From assembly GCF_003002055.1 (NCBI RefSeq), contig NZ_PVZF01000004.1, positions 1-64,000 on the forward strand: a DNA stretch of 64,000 nucleotides. The letters are read 5' to 3'. The DNA comes from Kineococcus rhizosphaerae. GTDB lineage: Bacteria; Actinomycetota; Actinomycetes; Actinomycetales; Kineococcaceae. A program made the translations under genes and the position numbers. Shown here in pieces: positions 36,230 to 49,077 of this stretch; positions within the stretch are counted from its first letter, which is position 1, and every line of letters starts with the position of its first letter. A model generated the notes under the pieces. That model saw nothing but the letters and a program-made list of their open reading frames with translations, ran no database searches and had not been told where the DNA came from.

Positions 36230-37178
36230 GCCCGCCGAAGTCGACGCCCGTCCACTCGACCGAGCGCGCCCACAACCAGGCCGCGTCGGCGGTGTCGTAG
36301 GCGGAGGGGTGGGCGGGGACCTGGACGGGGAAACCGCGCCACTCCTGCCGGCCGCCGGGGCCGAAGTACTCCCCGCCGGCGACGTCGGGGTCGCTCGCCG
36401 CGCGCAGCAGCGGCCAGGCGCCCTGCGCGGCGGGCTGACCGACCGCGCGCCCGAGCACCCCGGCCAGCGCCTCGCCGAACCGGTTGCCGCCCAGCGGCGT
36501 CATCTTCCACAGGTTCGTGTCGGACAGCCCCGGGTGCGCGGCCGTGGACACGATCGGCGCGCCCGCGGCGTCGGCGCGGCGCTGCAGCTCGAACGCGAAC
36601 AGCAGGTTCGACAGCTTCGACTGCCCGTAGGCCAGCCACTTCTGGTAGCTGCGCTCGGACTGGTAGTTGTCGCGGTCGAGCCGGCCGAACTTGTGGGCGA
36701 CGCTGGCGACGCTCACGACCCGCGCCCCGTCGCCGGCCAGCAGCGCGGGCAGCAGCAGCCCCGTGAAGGCGAAGTGGCCCAGGTGGTTGGTGCCGACCTG
36801 CGTCTCGAACCCGTCCGCGGTCCGGCCGAACGGCGGCACCATGACCCCGGCGTTGTTCACCAGGACGTCGACGCTGGAGCGGCGCTGCAGGACGTCGGCA
36901 GCGGCGCGGCGGACGCTCGCGAGGTCGGCGACGTCCAGGCCGACGAGCTCGGCGCTCGCCTCGCGGCCGGAGTCGGCGACCGCCGCGTTCAGCTGCGCGA
37001 GCGCGGCCCGCCCTCGTTCGGGGTTGCGGCACGCCAGGAGCACGTCGGCGCCGCGGCGGGCGAACTCCGTGGCGACGTGGAACCCCAGCCCGGAGTTGGC
37101 CCCCGTGACCAGGACGGTGCGGCCGGTCTGGTCACCGATCGCGTCGGGGGTCCAGGGCACGGTCGTCGACTGCGGCAC
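36219..37178 (-). CDS. Short-chain dehydrogenase/reductase (protochlorophyllide reductase-like group)
   Basis: A 319-residue SDR of the longer retinol dehydrogenase/protochlorophyllide reductase-like branch. It has cofactor motif TGANSGLGFHVATEFA, NNAGVMVPPF, catalytic Ser in VVSVASVAHKF and Tyr/Lys in YGQSKLSN. The C-terminal STAAHPGLSDTNLWK is typical of the branch. GTG 37178 has GAGAGGA upstream. It lies in the same direction as guaB3 and guaB but probably has an unrelated function. Confidence 0.9.
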   Translation of the reverse strand: MPQSTTVPWTPDAIGDQTGRTVLVTGANSGLGFHVATEFARRGADVLLACRNPERGRAALAQLNAAVADSGREASAELVGLDVADLASVRRAAADVLQRRSSVDVLVNNAGVMVPPFGRTADGFETQVGTNHLGHFAFTGLLLPALLAGDGARVVSVASVAHKFGRLDRDNYQSERSYQKWLAYGQSKLSNLLFAFELQRRADAAGAPIVSTAAHPGLSDTNLWKMTPLGGNRFGEALAGVLGRAVGQPAAQGAWPLLRAASDPDVAGGEYFGPGGRQEWRGFPVQVPAHPSAYDTADAAWLWARSVEWTGVDFGGLTA

Positions 37179-37195
37179 GGGGGTCCTCTCGATCC

Positions 37196-38317
37196 TCAGG
37201 CGGGCTGGTACGGGGAGACGACGACCTCGATGCGCTGGAACTCCTTGAGGTCGGAGTACCCCGTCGTGGCCATCGACCGTCGCAACGCGCCCACGAGGTT
37301 CGTGGTTCCGTCCGCGGCGCGGCCCGGGCCGTTGAGGATCTCGGCCAGCGGGGCGACGGTGCCGACGCGAACGCGTTCACCGCGCGGCAGGACCGCGTGG
37401 TGGGCCTCCGGGCCCCAGTGCCAGCCGCGGCCGGGGGCCTCGGTCGCGCGGGCCAGGGCCGCTCCGAGCATCACGGCGTCGGCCCCGCAGGCGACGGCCT
37501 TGACGATGTCGCCGGACGTGCCGACCCCGCCGTCGGCGATGACGTGCACGTACCGGCCCCCGGACTCGTCCATGTAGTCGCGGCGCGCGGCGGCGACGTC
37601 GGCGACGGCCGAGGCCATGGGGGCGTGGATCCCGAGCGTGGTGCGCGTGGTGGTGGCCGCGCCCCCGCCGAACCCGACGAGGACCCCCGCTGCGCCCGTG
37701 CGCATCAGGTGCAGGGCGGTGGTGTACGTCGCGGCCCCGCCGACGACCACGGGGACGTCGAGCTCGTAGATGAACCGCTTGAGGTTCAGCGGTTCGCTGC
37801 TGCCCGAGACGTGCTCGGCCGAGACCGTGGTGCCGCGGATGACGAACAGGTCCACGCCCGCGTCGACGACGACCTTCCAGAACTCCTGCGTGCGCTGCGG
37901 CGACAGGGAACCCGCGACGGTCACGCCCGCGGCGCGGACCTCGGCGAGGCGGCGGGTGATCAGCTCGGCCTTGACCGGCTCGGCGTAGATCTCCTGCATG
38001 CGCGGGATCGCCACGGCCGGGTCCAGGCTCGCGATCTCGGCCAGCAGGGGCTCCGGGTCCTCGTACCGCGTCCACAGGCCCTCGAGGTCGAGGACGCCGA
38101 GGCCACCGAGCCGGCCCAGCGCGACGGCCGTGGCGGGCGAGGCGACGGAGTCCATCGGCGCGCTCATCACGGGGATGTCGAAGTGGTAGGCGTCGATCTG
38201 CCACGTCGTGGAGACGTCTTCGGGGTCCCGGGTGCGCCGGCTGGGGACGACGGCGATGTCGTCGAAGCTGTAGGCGCGTCGCCCCCGCTTGCCGCGGCCG
38301 ATCTCGATCTCAGACAC
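37196..38317 (-). CDS. guaB3: GuaB3-type IMP dehydrogenase-related protein
   Basis: A 373-residue TIM-barrel protein of the actinobacterial GuaB3 line. It starts EIEIGRGKRGRRAYSFDDIA and has PVMSAPMDSVASP, VGGAATYTTALHLMRTG and VIADGGVGTSGDIVKAVACG for phosphate binding. It lacks the CBS pair of GuaB. At the position of the catalytic Cys the sequence is GGGAATTTRTTLGI, so true IMP dehydrogenase activity is doubtful. Neighbouring guaB and the family record support a role in guanine nucleotide metabolism. GTG 38317 fits a leaderless start. Confidence 0.93.
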   Translation of the reverse strand: MSEIEIGRGKRGRRAYSFDDIAVVPSRRTRDPEDVSTTWQIDAYHFDIPVMSAPMDSVASPATAVALGRLGGLGVLDLEGLWTRYEDPEPLLAEIASLDPAVAIPRMQEIYAEPVKAELITRRLAEVRAAGVTVAGSLSPQRTQEFWKVVVDAGVDLFVIRGTTVSAEHVSGSSEPLNLKRFIYELDVPVVVGGAATYTTALHLMRTGAAGVLVGFGGGAATTTRTTLGIHAPMASAVADVAAARRDYMDESGGRYVHVIADGGVGTSGDIVKAVACGADAVMLGAALARATEAPGRGWHWGPEAHHAVLPRGERVRVGTVAPLAEILNGPGRAADGTTNLVGALRRSMATTGYSDLKEFQRIEVVVSPYQPA

Positions 38318-38329
38318 GGCCTCAGGCTA
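38318..38329 (-). promoter_or_regulatory. Leaderless -10 element of guaB3
   Basis: TAGCCT on the minus strand (38329-38324), six bases before GTG 38317. The intervening GAGGCC could double as a weak ribosome-binding site, but its spacing is too short. Confidence 0.55.
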
Positions 38330-38387
38330 CCTGCTGCGAGCCCGCGCCGAGATCGCGCGAGCCCGCAGCCGGGTCGGTCGCAGCCGG

Positions 38388-41265
<2,878 letters not shown>

Positions 41266-41375
41266 GTCCCCTCCTTCCCGAGCCTGTGCCGAACCGGTCG
41301 TCGTCGTGGGGGTCGCGCCGCTCAGACCCCTCAGGTGCCCGCGCCTGCGGCCCCCGCCCCCGTCGGTGCCCCCGT

Positions 41376-42401
41376 TCACGGCGCCACCTGCAGGGACGTG
41401 TCCGCCAGGGCGGTCTTGCGCAGCTTCTGCATGGCCCGGTGCTGGGCCACCCGGACGGCACCGGCCGTCATGTCCAGGGCCCGGCCCGTCTCCTCGGCCG
41501 ACATCCCGGCCCCCACCCGCAGCGTGATGATCTCGCGCAGCTTGGGCGGCAGGGTGTCCAGCAACCGGCCGACGGTCTCGGCGTCGAACGCGTCGAGCGC
41601 GCGCTGCTCGGGTCCGGGTTCGGCCGTGGCGGCGTCGGGGACGTCGTCGGTGGGGACCGGCGCCCGGTAGGAGGCCCGCTGCGCGTCGGCGACCTTGTTG
41701 GCCGCGATGCGGTAGACGAACGCCTCGAACGGGCGCCCGGTGTCCTTGTAGCGGGGCAGAGCCGTCAACACGGCGATGCAGACCTCCTGTGCCGCGTCCT
41801 CGGCGGCGTGATCAGCTCCGGGCAGTCGCCCGAGCTTGGCTCGGCAGTAACGGTGGACGAGGCGGCGCACCGCTGCCAGGAGGTCGGCGACGGCGCCCTG
41901 CTCACCCGACAGGGCACGTGCCGCCAGTTCCTGGAGCCCCCCGGCATCCGTGCTGTTCATCGCTGCCGACCGACCCGGTGTTACACCCGGCTGCGACCGG
42001 TTCCCCGCCCGGCCCGGGAGGTCGTCCACGGCCTCGCCGACGAGGTCGTCCACGACGTCGCCCACGACGTCGCCCGCGAGGTCGTCGCCGAGGTCGCCCG
42101 CGAGGTCGTCGGCGAGGTCGCCCGCGAGGTCGTCGGCGAGGTCGTCGGCGAGGTCGCCCGCGAGGCCGCCCGCGAGGTCGTCGGCGAGGCCGCCCGCGAG
42201 GTCGTCGGCGAGGTCGGACGGGAGACCGGCGCCACGGACCTCGATCTCGGCCGACCCGGCCGAGAACTCCACCCGGGGGACGTCGGGCGCCACGTCGGAG
42301 CCGACGGCGGACCCGACGTCCCGGCCGACGCCTGCGCGTCTGCTCTCGGCGTCGGGTCGGCCGCCGGCGTTGTCGACCGACTCGTCGCCCCCGGGGCTCA
42401 C
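41376..42401 (-). CDS. sigD: SigD-type ECF sigma factor with acidic repeat N-terminal extension
   Basis: The sigma core (about 194 residues from ATG 41960) has region 2 (AVRRLVHRYCRAKLGRLPGA, EDAAQEVCIAVLTALPRYKD, FEAFVYRIAANKVADAQR) and region 4 (LPPKLREIITLRVGAGMSAE, TAGAVRVAQHRAMQKLRK), matching SigD. The frame extends upstream to GTG 42401, adding 147 residues that include 17 tetrapeptides of the form DLA(G/D). That start is only four bases after the bldM stop, favouring coupled translation of the long form (341 residues). The short form is the usual family length. Either start is possible. Confidence 0.88.
   Translation of the reverse strand: MSPGGDESVDNAGGRPDAESRRAGVGRDVGSAVGSDVAPDVPRVEFSAGSAEIEVRGAGLPSDLADDLAGGLADDLAGGLAGDLADDLADDLAGDLADDLAGDLGDDLAGDVVGDVVDDLVGEAVDDLPGRAGNRSQPGVTPGRSAAMNSTDAGGLQELAARALSGEQGAVADLLAAVRRLVHRYCRAKLGRLPGADHAAEDAAQEVCIAVLTALPRYKDTGRPFEAFVYRIAANKVADAQRASYRAPVPTDDVPDAATAEPGPEQRALDAFDAETVGRLLDTLPPKLREIITLRVGAGMSAEETGRALDMTAGAVRVAQHRAMQKLRKTALADTSLQVAP
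42019..42226 (-). repeat. 12-base tandem repeats encoding DLA(G/D)
   Basis: About 17 imperfect 12-base units of the form GACCTCGC(C/G)G(A/G)C on the minus strand. The unit length is a multiple of three, so the sigma reading frame is kept through every unit. The plus strand frame would also stay open (EVVGEVAR), which explains spurious long frames there. Confidence 0.85.
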
Positions 42402-42405
42402 CTGC

Positions 42406-43020
42406 CTACCGTACGAGACCCCAGCGGAATCCCACAGCCACCGCCTGAGCGCGGTCGGCGGCCTCGAGCTTGCGGAACAGCCGACGCGCGTGCGTCTTGA
42501 CCGTGTCCTCGGACAGGAACAGCTCCCGGCCGATCTCCGCGTTGCTGCGCCCGCGGCTCATGCCGACGAGCACCTGCTGCTCGCGCTCGGTGAGCACGGG
42601 CGCCCTGCCCGTGAGCACCGCACGCGTGCGGTTGCCGCCACGACGACGGCTGACGTCCTGGAGCGCCTGGAGCACCGCCGTGGCGAGCTCCTCGCGCGAG
42701 ACGTCCTTCACCACGTACCCGCGAGCGCCGGCCGCGACCGCACGGGCCACACCGTCGCCGTCCTCGGCCATCGTGGCCATGAGGACGTTCGCCTCCGGGT
42801 GACGGGCGAGCAGCCGACGGGCCGCCTCCACGCCGCCGATGCCGGGCATCCGGACATCCATGATCACCAGCGAGGGCCGTTCGACGGGCCACCTCTGGAG
42901 AGCCTCTTCGCCCGAGCTCGCACCCACGACGCGGGTGACGCCCGGGACGGCGGCCACCATGCGTCGCATGGCCTCACGGGCCAGCGGAAGGTCATCGCAG
43001 ACCAGTACCGTTGCCACCAC
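42406..43020 (-). CDS. bldM: BldM-type orphan response regulator
   Basis: A 204-residue receiver plus LuxR/FixJ helix-turn-helix protein. The receiver runs TVLVCDDLPLAREAMRRMVA with acceptor Asp in LVIMDVRMPGIGGVE. The helix-turn-helix segment GRSNAEIGRELFLSEDTVKT and the C-terminus AVAVGFRWGLVR match Streptomyces BldM almost throughout, as I recall that protein. BldM genes lie next to sigD and guaB in Streptomyces, as here. GTG 43020 has GAAGAGG upstream. In Streptomyces BldM controls aerial development; the role here is unknown. Confidence 0.87.
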   Translation of the reverse strand: MVATVLVCDDLPLAREAMRRMVAAVPGVTRVVGASSGEEALQRWPVERPSLVIMDVRMPGIGGVEAARRLLARHPEANVLMATMAEDGDGVARAVAAGARGYVVKDVSREELATAVLQALQDVSRRRGGNRTRAVLTGRAPVLTEREQQVLVGMSRGRSNAEIGRELFLSEDTVKTHARRLFRKLEAADRAQAVAVGFRWGLVR

Positions 43021-43200
43021 AAACCTCTTCCCTGTGTGGGTGGAGCGTGGCCTTCCGTGGCCTCGCTGAGTCGCACGTCGGGTGCGCCACGAAGAGAAGT
43101 GTCGGCATGCGGACACCATCACCTGAGCGGATGCGCCCAGTTGGTGGCGCGAAGACCGGACGGCGTGCTAAGGGGGTCTAGAAGGACCGGCCCCGGCGGC

Positions 43201-44283
43201 TCACGCGGAGACGGCCTCGGCGCACGCGTCGACGGCTTCGGCGAGCGTGCGGACGCGCAGGACGCCCGGCCGCTCGTCGACCCGCTCGTCCCAGCCCTCG
43301 CCGAGGAGCACGACCAGGGGCGCGGGACGGACCCTCAGCAGGGCGTCGAGGTCGTGGGCGGCGACGGCCGCCTCGGCACGCTCGGCGTGCAGGAGCAGGG
43401 CGGGCGGGCGGACGCGGCGCACGGCGGCGGCGAGCAGGCGGACCGGCACCCCGTCCCCGACGCTGCGGGCCCCCGCGCCGGACCCGGTCAGCGCGGCGGC
43501 GGCGGCGAGCAGGACCGGGGTGCGGTCGCGGTCGTCGGCGGTGCCCGCCCCGGCGAGCAGGACGGAGCGTTCGCCGGTCGCGGTGGGCAGCGCGGACAGC
43601 GCCCGGGCGACGGCGGCGTGCATGGCCGCGTCGCGGGCGGCCGAGGCCGGGCCGAGGACCTCGTCCCAGGCCCGGGCCACGCCGCGGGTGCGGATCTCGT
43701 CGGCGAAGCGGTCGGCGAGGCTGGCCACCGCCCAGTCGGCGGCCTCGTCCGCGACGGCGGGACCGGGGTGCACCTCGGGCCCGGGGCGGGTCTCGGCGTC
43801 CTCGGACTCGTCGGGCCGGGACTCCTCGGTGGCCGGGCCGTCGGCCGCGCCGGCCGGCTCGGGGAGCACGGGCGCGAGCCCGGAGGTGGGCCCGGCGATC
43901 TGCGCGGCGTCGTTGACGGCGGCCTCGATGACGGCCGTGGGGATGGTGGACACGCTCGCGAGGGCGAACCCCCCGTCCGCGACGGCCGTCGTGGCGGCCA
44001 GCTGCGCGGCCTCGGCGGGGGCGACGCCCTCCAGCGTGAGCCGGCGCATCACCACCAGCCGGGCCAGGTCGGAGGAGGAGTAGCGGCGGTGCGCGCCCGC
44101 GGTGTGCTCGGAGGGGCCCAGCCCGTAGCGGCGGTCCCACGTGCGCAGCGTCGCGGGGGCGACCCCGAGGCGGCGCGCCACCGCCGCGACGGTCAGCGTC
44201 ATGCGGGGGGCGGGCGGCGCGGGCACCCGGCCGGCGGCCTGCCCGGCGAGGGACCCGGTGACGTGGCCGGCGGCGGAGGACAT
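43201..44283 (-). CDS. MerR-like DNA-binding protein
   Basis: A 360-residue protein from ATG 44283. The MerR-type helix-turn-helix is near the N-terminus: TVAAVARRLGVAPATLRTWD, RRYGLGPSEHTAGAHRRYSS. An acidic Glu/Pro-rich linker (about residues 140-185) follows. The C-terminal Ala-rich alpha/beta domain (SVLLAGAGTADDRDRTPVLL) resembles a cobalamin-binding fold but lacks the D-x-H-x-x-G motif. It is divergent from whiB3 across a 306-base region full of TTGTTCA-like boxes, which it may bind. Target genes unknown. Confidence 0.75.
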   Translation of the reverse strand: MSSAAGHVTGSLAGQAAGRVPAPPAPRMTLTVAAVARRLGVAPATLRTWDRRYGLGPSEHTAGAHRRYSSSDLARLVVMRRLTLEGVAPAEAAQLAATTAVADGGFALASVSTIPTAVIEAAVNDAAQIAGPTSGLAPVLPEPAGAADGPATEESRPDESEDAETRPGPEVHPGPAVADEAADWAVASLADRFADEIRTRGVARAWDEVLGPASAARDAAMHAAVARALSALPTATGERSVLLAGAGTADDRDRTPVLLAAAAALTGSGAGARSVGDGVPVRLLAAAVRRVRPPALLLHAERAEAAVAAHDLDALLRVRPAPLVVLLGEGWDERVDERPGVLRVRTLAEAVDACAEAVSA

Positions 44284-44589
44284 GCCCCGAGTCTGGCGAA
44301 GGAGGGCCGTTCGCGCCACTCGCCCACCGCGCCGAGGTTGTTCAGGCTTGTCCAGGAGCGGTTCAGCGCTGGTCAGGACGGGCGGGCCGCCGGTCGGGTT
44401 GCGCCGGCACAAATGCTCTGCACGTTGTTCACACCTGGTTCAGCAGGTTGTTCACGCGATCGCGCACCGGGCCGGGGACGTCCCGAGGGGTGATCGTGAA
44501 CAGGTTCGCCCCCGGGGCTTGAACAACTTCTGGCGCGGTTGTACGTTCAGTGTCAGTCAGCAAGATCCCCTCCAGCTCAGGAGCGCACC
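44284..44589. promoter_or_regulatory. Divergent regulatory region between the MerR-like gene and whiB3
   Basis: No gene fits here. The stretch carries TTGTTCA at 44338-44344, 44425-44431 and 44448-44454 (the last two 23 bases apart), TTGAACAA at 44519-44526 and GTGAACAGGTTC near 44496-44507. Related GGTTCAG boxes lie at about 44361 and 44438. Such a density of one 7-base motif in both orientations suggests a multi-site operator, plausibly for the MerR-like protein or WhiB3. This is inference. Confidence 0.6.
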
Positions 44590-44892
44590 ATGGCCGAGAT
44601 CTCCCGCCTCCCCGGACCCGTCGCCGACATCTGGGAGTGGCAGCTCGACGGGTCGTGCCGCGAGGCCGACCCGAACCTCTTCTTCCACCCCGAGGGCGAG
44701 CGCGGCCCCGCCCGCCGCAACCGCGACGCGGCCGCGCAGGCGATCTGCGGCGGCTGCCCCGTGCTCGAGCAGTGCCGCAAGCACGCCCTGAAGGTCCGCG
44801 AGCCCTACGGCGTCTGGGGCGGCCTCACCGAGGACGACCGCGAGGCCATCTACACCTCCGAGCGTCGCCGCGGGCTGCGCGCCGTCAGCTGA
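44590..44892 (+). CDS. whiB3: WhiB3-type iron-sulphur regulator
   Basis: A 100-residue WhiB-family protein binding a 4Fe-4S cluster through Cys23, Cys53, Cys56 and Cys62 (C-x29-C-x2-C-x5-C). The turn motif GVWGGLT follows. The N-terminus LPGPVADIWEWQLDGSC and FFHPEGERGPARRNRD are very close to M. tuberculosis WhiB3 as I recall it. ATG 44590 has GGAG eight bases upstream. In mycobacteria WhiB3 is a redox-responsive regulator of lipid metabolism. Its position near groEL, sigD and guaB also fits that species' order. Confidence 0.9.
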   Translation: MAEISRLPGPVADIWEWQLDGSCREADPNLFFHPEGERGPARRNRDAAAQAICGGCPVLEQCRKHALKVREPYGVWGGLTEDDREAIYTSERRRGLRAVS

Positions 44893-44951
44893 CAGCCCCG
44901 CTCCACCCGCGCGCGGTGTGGTGCGGCGCGCGGACGTGACCAGCGGACGCG

Positions 44952-44985
44952 GAAGGGCCCGGCTCCCCACGGAGCCGGGCCCTTC
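44952..44985. terminator. Bidirectional terminator between whiB3 and groEL
   Basis: A perfect 15-base stem, GAAGGGCCCGGCTCC with GGAGCCGGGCCCTTC, around a CCAC loop, between convergent whiB3 (+) and groEL (-). Confidence 0.85.
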
Positions 44986-45005
44986 GTCGTGCTCAGGCGG
45001 AGAGG

Positions 45006-47007
<2,002 letters not shown>

Positions 47008-47111
47008 TGGTGCGGCCCTCCCCTTCTGCTTCAGCGAACTGGCGTACGGGACGGTCGGTGGGGTGGGGAGCGGACGCACGTCGTCGCGGGTGCCGTTCGG
47101 CCGCTGCCCCG

Positions 47112-47138
47112 TTGGCACTCCCCCGTGGGGAGTGCCAC
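47112..47138. promoter_or_regulatory. CIRCE element 1 (HrcA operator)
   Basis: TTGGCACTC, a nine-base spacer (CCCCGTGGG), then GAGTGCCAC. Two positions differ from the consensus TTAGCACTC-N9-GAGTGCTAA but the dyad is near perfect. It lies about 105 bases upstream of the groES start. Confidence 0.88.
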
Positions 47139-47155
47139 CGACGCTGCGCGAGACG

Positions 47156-47182
47156 TTAGCACTCAGGGCAGGCGAGTGCCAG
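47156..47182. promoter_or_regulatory. CIRCE element 2 (HrcA operator)
   Basis: TTAGCACTC (exact left half), a nine-base spacer (AGGGCAGGC), then GAGTGCCAG. It is 30 bases before the divergent methyltransferase start, so HrcA could also affect that gene. Confidence 0.85.
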
Positions 47183-47212
47183 GTGCGGGGGCCTCCTGGC
47201 AGCATCTACCGG

Positions 47213-48388
47213 GTGAACACCGCGGACGTCGAGGCGCTGCTGTCCCCCGCGGGCCTCGCCCTGCTCGCCGAGCTGGCGGGCACGACCACCGAGGACCCCG
47301 TCGCCCTCGCCGCCCGGCTGCGCCGCGAGGGCCACGACCCGGCGCTCGCGGCCCTGGCCACGACCCAGTCGCGGCTGCGGGCGCGCGCGGCCGCGAAGTT
47401 CGGCCCCCGCGCCGCGTCGCTGCTGTTCACCGCCGCCGGGGCCGAGCAGGCGACGCGCGCCGTGGTGGCCGCCGAGCACGCGCGCCGGTTCGCCGCGGCC
47501 GGGGTGTCCCGGGTCGCCGACCTCGGCTGCGGCGTGGGCGCGGACTCCCTCGCCTTCCTCGACGCGGGGCTGACGGTGCTGCCCGTCGACGCCGACCCGG
47601 TGACCGCCGCGGTGGCGACCCACAACCTCGGGGTGCCGGTGCGCTGCGAGGACGTCACCGCCGGGATCGTCGACGAGCTGTCCGGCGGCGAGGGCGCGTG
47701 GTTCGACCCCGCCCGGCGCACGTCGGGCGGGCGCCGGGTCTTCGACCCCGAGGCGACCTCCCCGCCCCTGTCGTTCGTGCTCACCACCGCGCAGCGGGTC
47801 CCGGCCACGGGCGCCAAGCTCGCGCCGGGCCTGCCCCACGACCTGGTGCCCGTCGGGGCCGAGGCGCAGTGGACGTCGGTCGACGGCGAGGTCGTCGAGT
47901 GCGCGCTGTGGTGCGGGCCGCTCGCGCGGCCGGGCGTGGCCCGCAGCGCCCGCGTCGTCCGGTCGGGTTCCGTCGTCGAGCTCGACTCCCGGGACCTGCC
48001 GGAGGCCACCGTGGGCGAGGTCGGGAGTTTCCTGCACGAACCCGACGGGGCCGTCATCCGCGCCGGGCTCGTCGGGCGGGTGGCCGCCGACCTCGGCGGC
48101 CGGCTCGTCGACGAGACCATCGCCTACGTCACGACGGACTCCGCGGCCTCGTCGGAGTTCGCGCGCTCGTTCCGGGTCCTGGAGGTCATGCCCTTCGGGC
48201 TCAAGGCGCTGCGCTCGAGGTTGCGCGCGCTGGACGTCGGGCCGGTGACGGTGAAGAAGCGCGGCACCGCCGTGGACCCCGACCAGTTGCGCCGGCAGCT
48301 GGCGCTCAAGGGGTCCCGGGCGGCGACGATCGTGCTGACGCGGTTGCGGGGCAGGCAGAGCGTGCTGGTGGTCGAACCCGTCAGCTGA
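47213..48388 (+). CDS. THUMP-like class I SAM-dependent methyltransferase
   Basis: A 391-residue protein. The SAM-binding motif I is [19 protein letters not shown] at about residues 100-118, with the acidic end of strand 2 in [16 protein letters not shown]. The FDPARR segment in place of the usual D/NPPY is characteristic of THUMP-like methyltransferases, as is the C-terminal [20 protein letters not shown]. The RNA or other substrate is unknown. GTG 47213 is divergent from groES, next to the second CIRCE. It occupies the place between rimI and groES where tsaD usually lies. Confidence 0.85.
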   Translation: MNTADVEALLSPAGLALLAELAGTTTEDPVALAARLRREGHDPALAALATTQSRLRARAAAKFGPRAASLLFTAAGAEQATRAVVAAEHARRFAAAGVSRVADLGCGVGADSLAFLDAGLTVLPVDADPVTAAVATHNLGVPVRCEDVTAGIVDELSGGEGAWFDPARRTSGGRRVFDPEATSPPLSFVLTTAQRVPATGAKLAPGLPHDLVPVGAEAQWTSVDGEVVECALWCGPLARPGVARSARVVRSGSVVELDSRDLPEATVGEVGSFLHEPDGAVIRAGLVGRVAADLGGRLVDETIAYVTTDSAASSEFARSFRVLEVMPFGLKALRSRLRALDVGPVTVKKRGTAVDPDQLRRQLALKGSRAATIVLTRLRGRQSVLVVEPVS

Positions 48389-48821
48389 TGCGCGCCCGCA
48401 GGACCAGGGCGTCGACGTCGTCGGGCTGGTAGTAGCGGGCCCGGCGGGCGATCTGGGAGAAACCCTCGCTGCGGTAGAGGTTCTGCGCGGGTGAGTTGTC
48501 GGCGCGGACCTCCAGCAGCAGGTGCGTGGCCCCCGCCGCCACGGCCTCGGCCCGCAGGGCGCGCAGCAGTCCGCGTCCCGTGCCCCGGCCCTGGTGGTCC
48601 CGCGCGACGCCGATCGTCTGGACGTCCGCGTCGGCGCCGTTGACCATCACGCCCCCGTACCCGACGACCTCCTCGCCCTCGAGGGCGACGAGGAAACTCC
48701 GGTTGGGCTGGGCCAATTCGCCCCAGAACGACTCCACCGACCACGCCGTGGCGCCGAAGAGGTCGCGTTCGAGGGCGTGCACGTCGGCGACGTGCCACCA
48801 GCGCATCTCCTGCAGTTCCAC
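48381..48821 (-). CDS. rimI: Ribosomal protein S18 alanine N-acetyltransferase
   Basis: A 146-residue GNAT. It opens [20 protein letters not shown], has the acetyl-CoA motif [20 protein letters not shown], and later [20 protein letters not shown] and RRARYYQP, the RimI pattern. GTG 48821 has TACCCT six bases upstream, so a leaderless message is likely. The 3' end overlaps the convergent methyltransferase gene by eight bases. In relatives rimI lies beside tsaB and tsaD; here tsaB is 4 kb away. Confidence 0.92.
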   Translation of the reverse strand: MELQEMRWWHVADVHALERDLFGATAWSVESFWGELAQPNRSFLVALEGEEVVGYGGVMVNGADADVQTIGVARDHQGRGTGRGLLRALRAEAVAAGATHLLLEVRADNSPAQNLYRSEGFSQIARRARYYQPDDVDALVLRARIS

Positions 48822-48833
48822 GGGTCCAGGGTA
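48822..48833 (-). promoter_or_regulatory. Leaderless -10 element of rimI
   Basis: TACCCT (48833 to 48828 on the minus strand) followed by GGACCC and the GTG start. Confidence 0.55.
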
Positions 48834-48969
48834 GGTGCGGCCCGGACCGCTGCCCGCGCAGCGCGCACGTCGGGACCCCACCGGGCGCGTCCCGGGGTCC
48901 GGAGCGTGCGTTGAGCGCGGGGGGTGGACGGGGTACGGTCGGGACGTGGCGCAGAACTCGTTTACCCGC

Positions 48970-48998
48970 CCCCGGCTGCCGAGCAGCCGCGGGGGCGC
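48970..48998 (+). other. GC hairpin in the leader of the PheRS-like gene
   Basis: CCCCCGGCTG can pair with CAGCCGCGGGGG (two-base bulge) around CCGAG, about 80 bases upstream of GTG 49078. It could be a terminator-like or regulatory leader structure. I see no T-box specifier loop or NGGN bulge that would prove tRNA control. Confidence 0.35.
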
Positions 48999-49077
48999 TG
49001 CGGTCTGCCGCGAGCCCTGACGCGGGGCCGCCGGCCGGGGGTGTCGACCACCACCCGACCGACGGGAAGGAAACCCC

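Noticed and set aside
41950-44493. A plus-strand frame of 847 codons through sigD, bldM and the MerR-like gene
   Set aside because: It is antisense to three recognised genes and owes its length to GC bias and the 12-base repeats.
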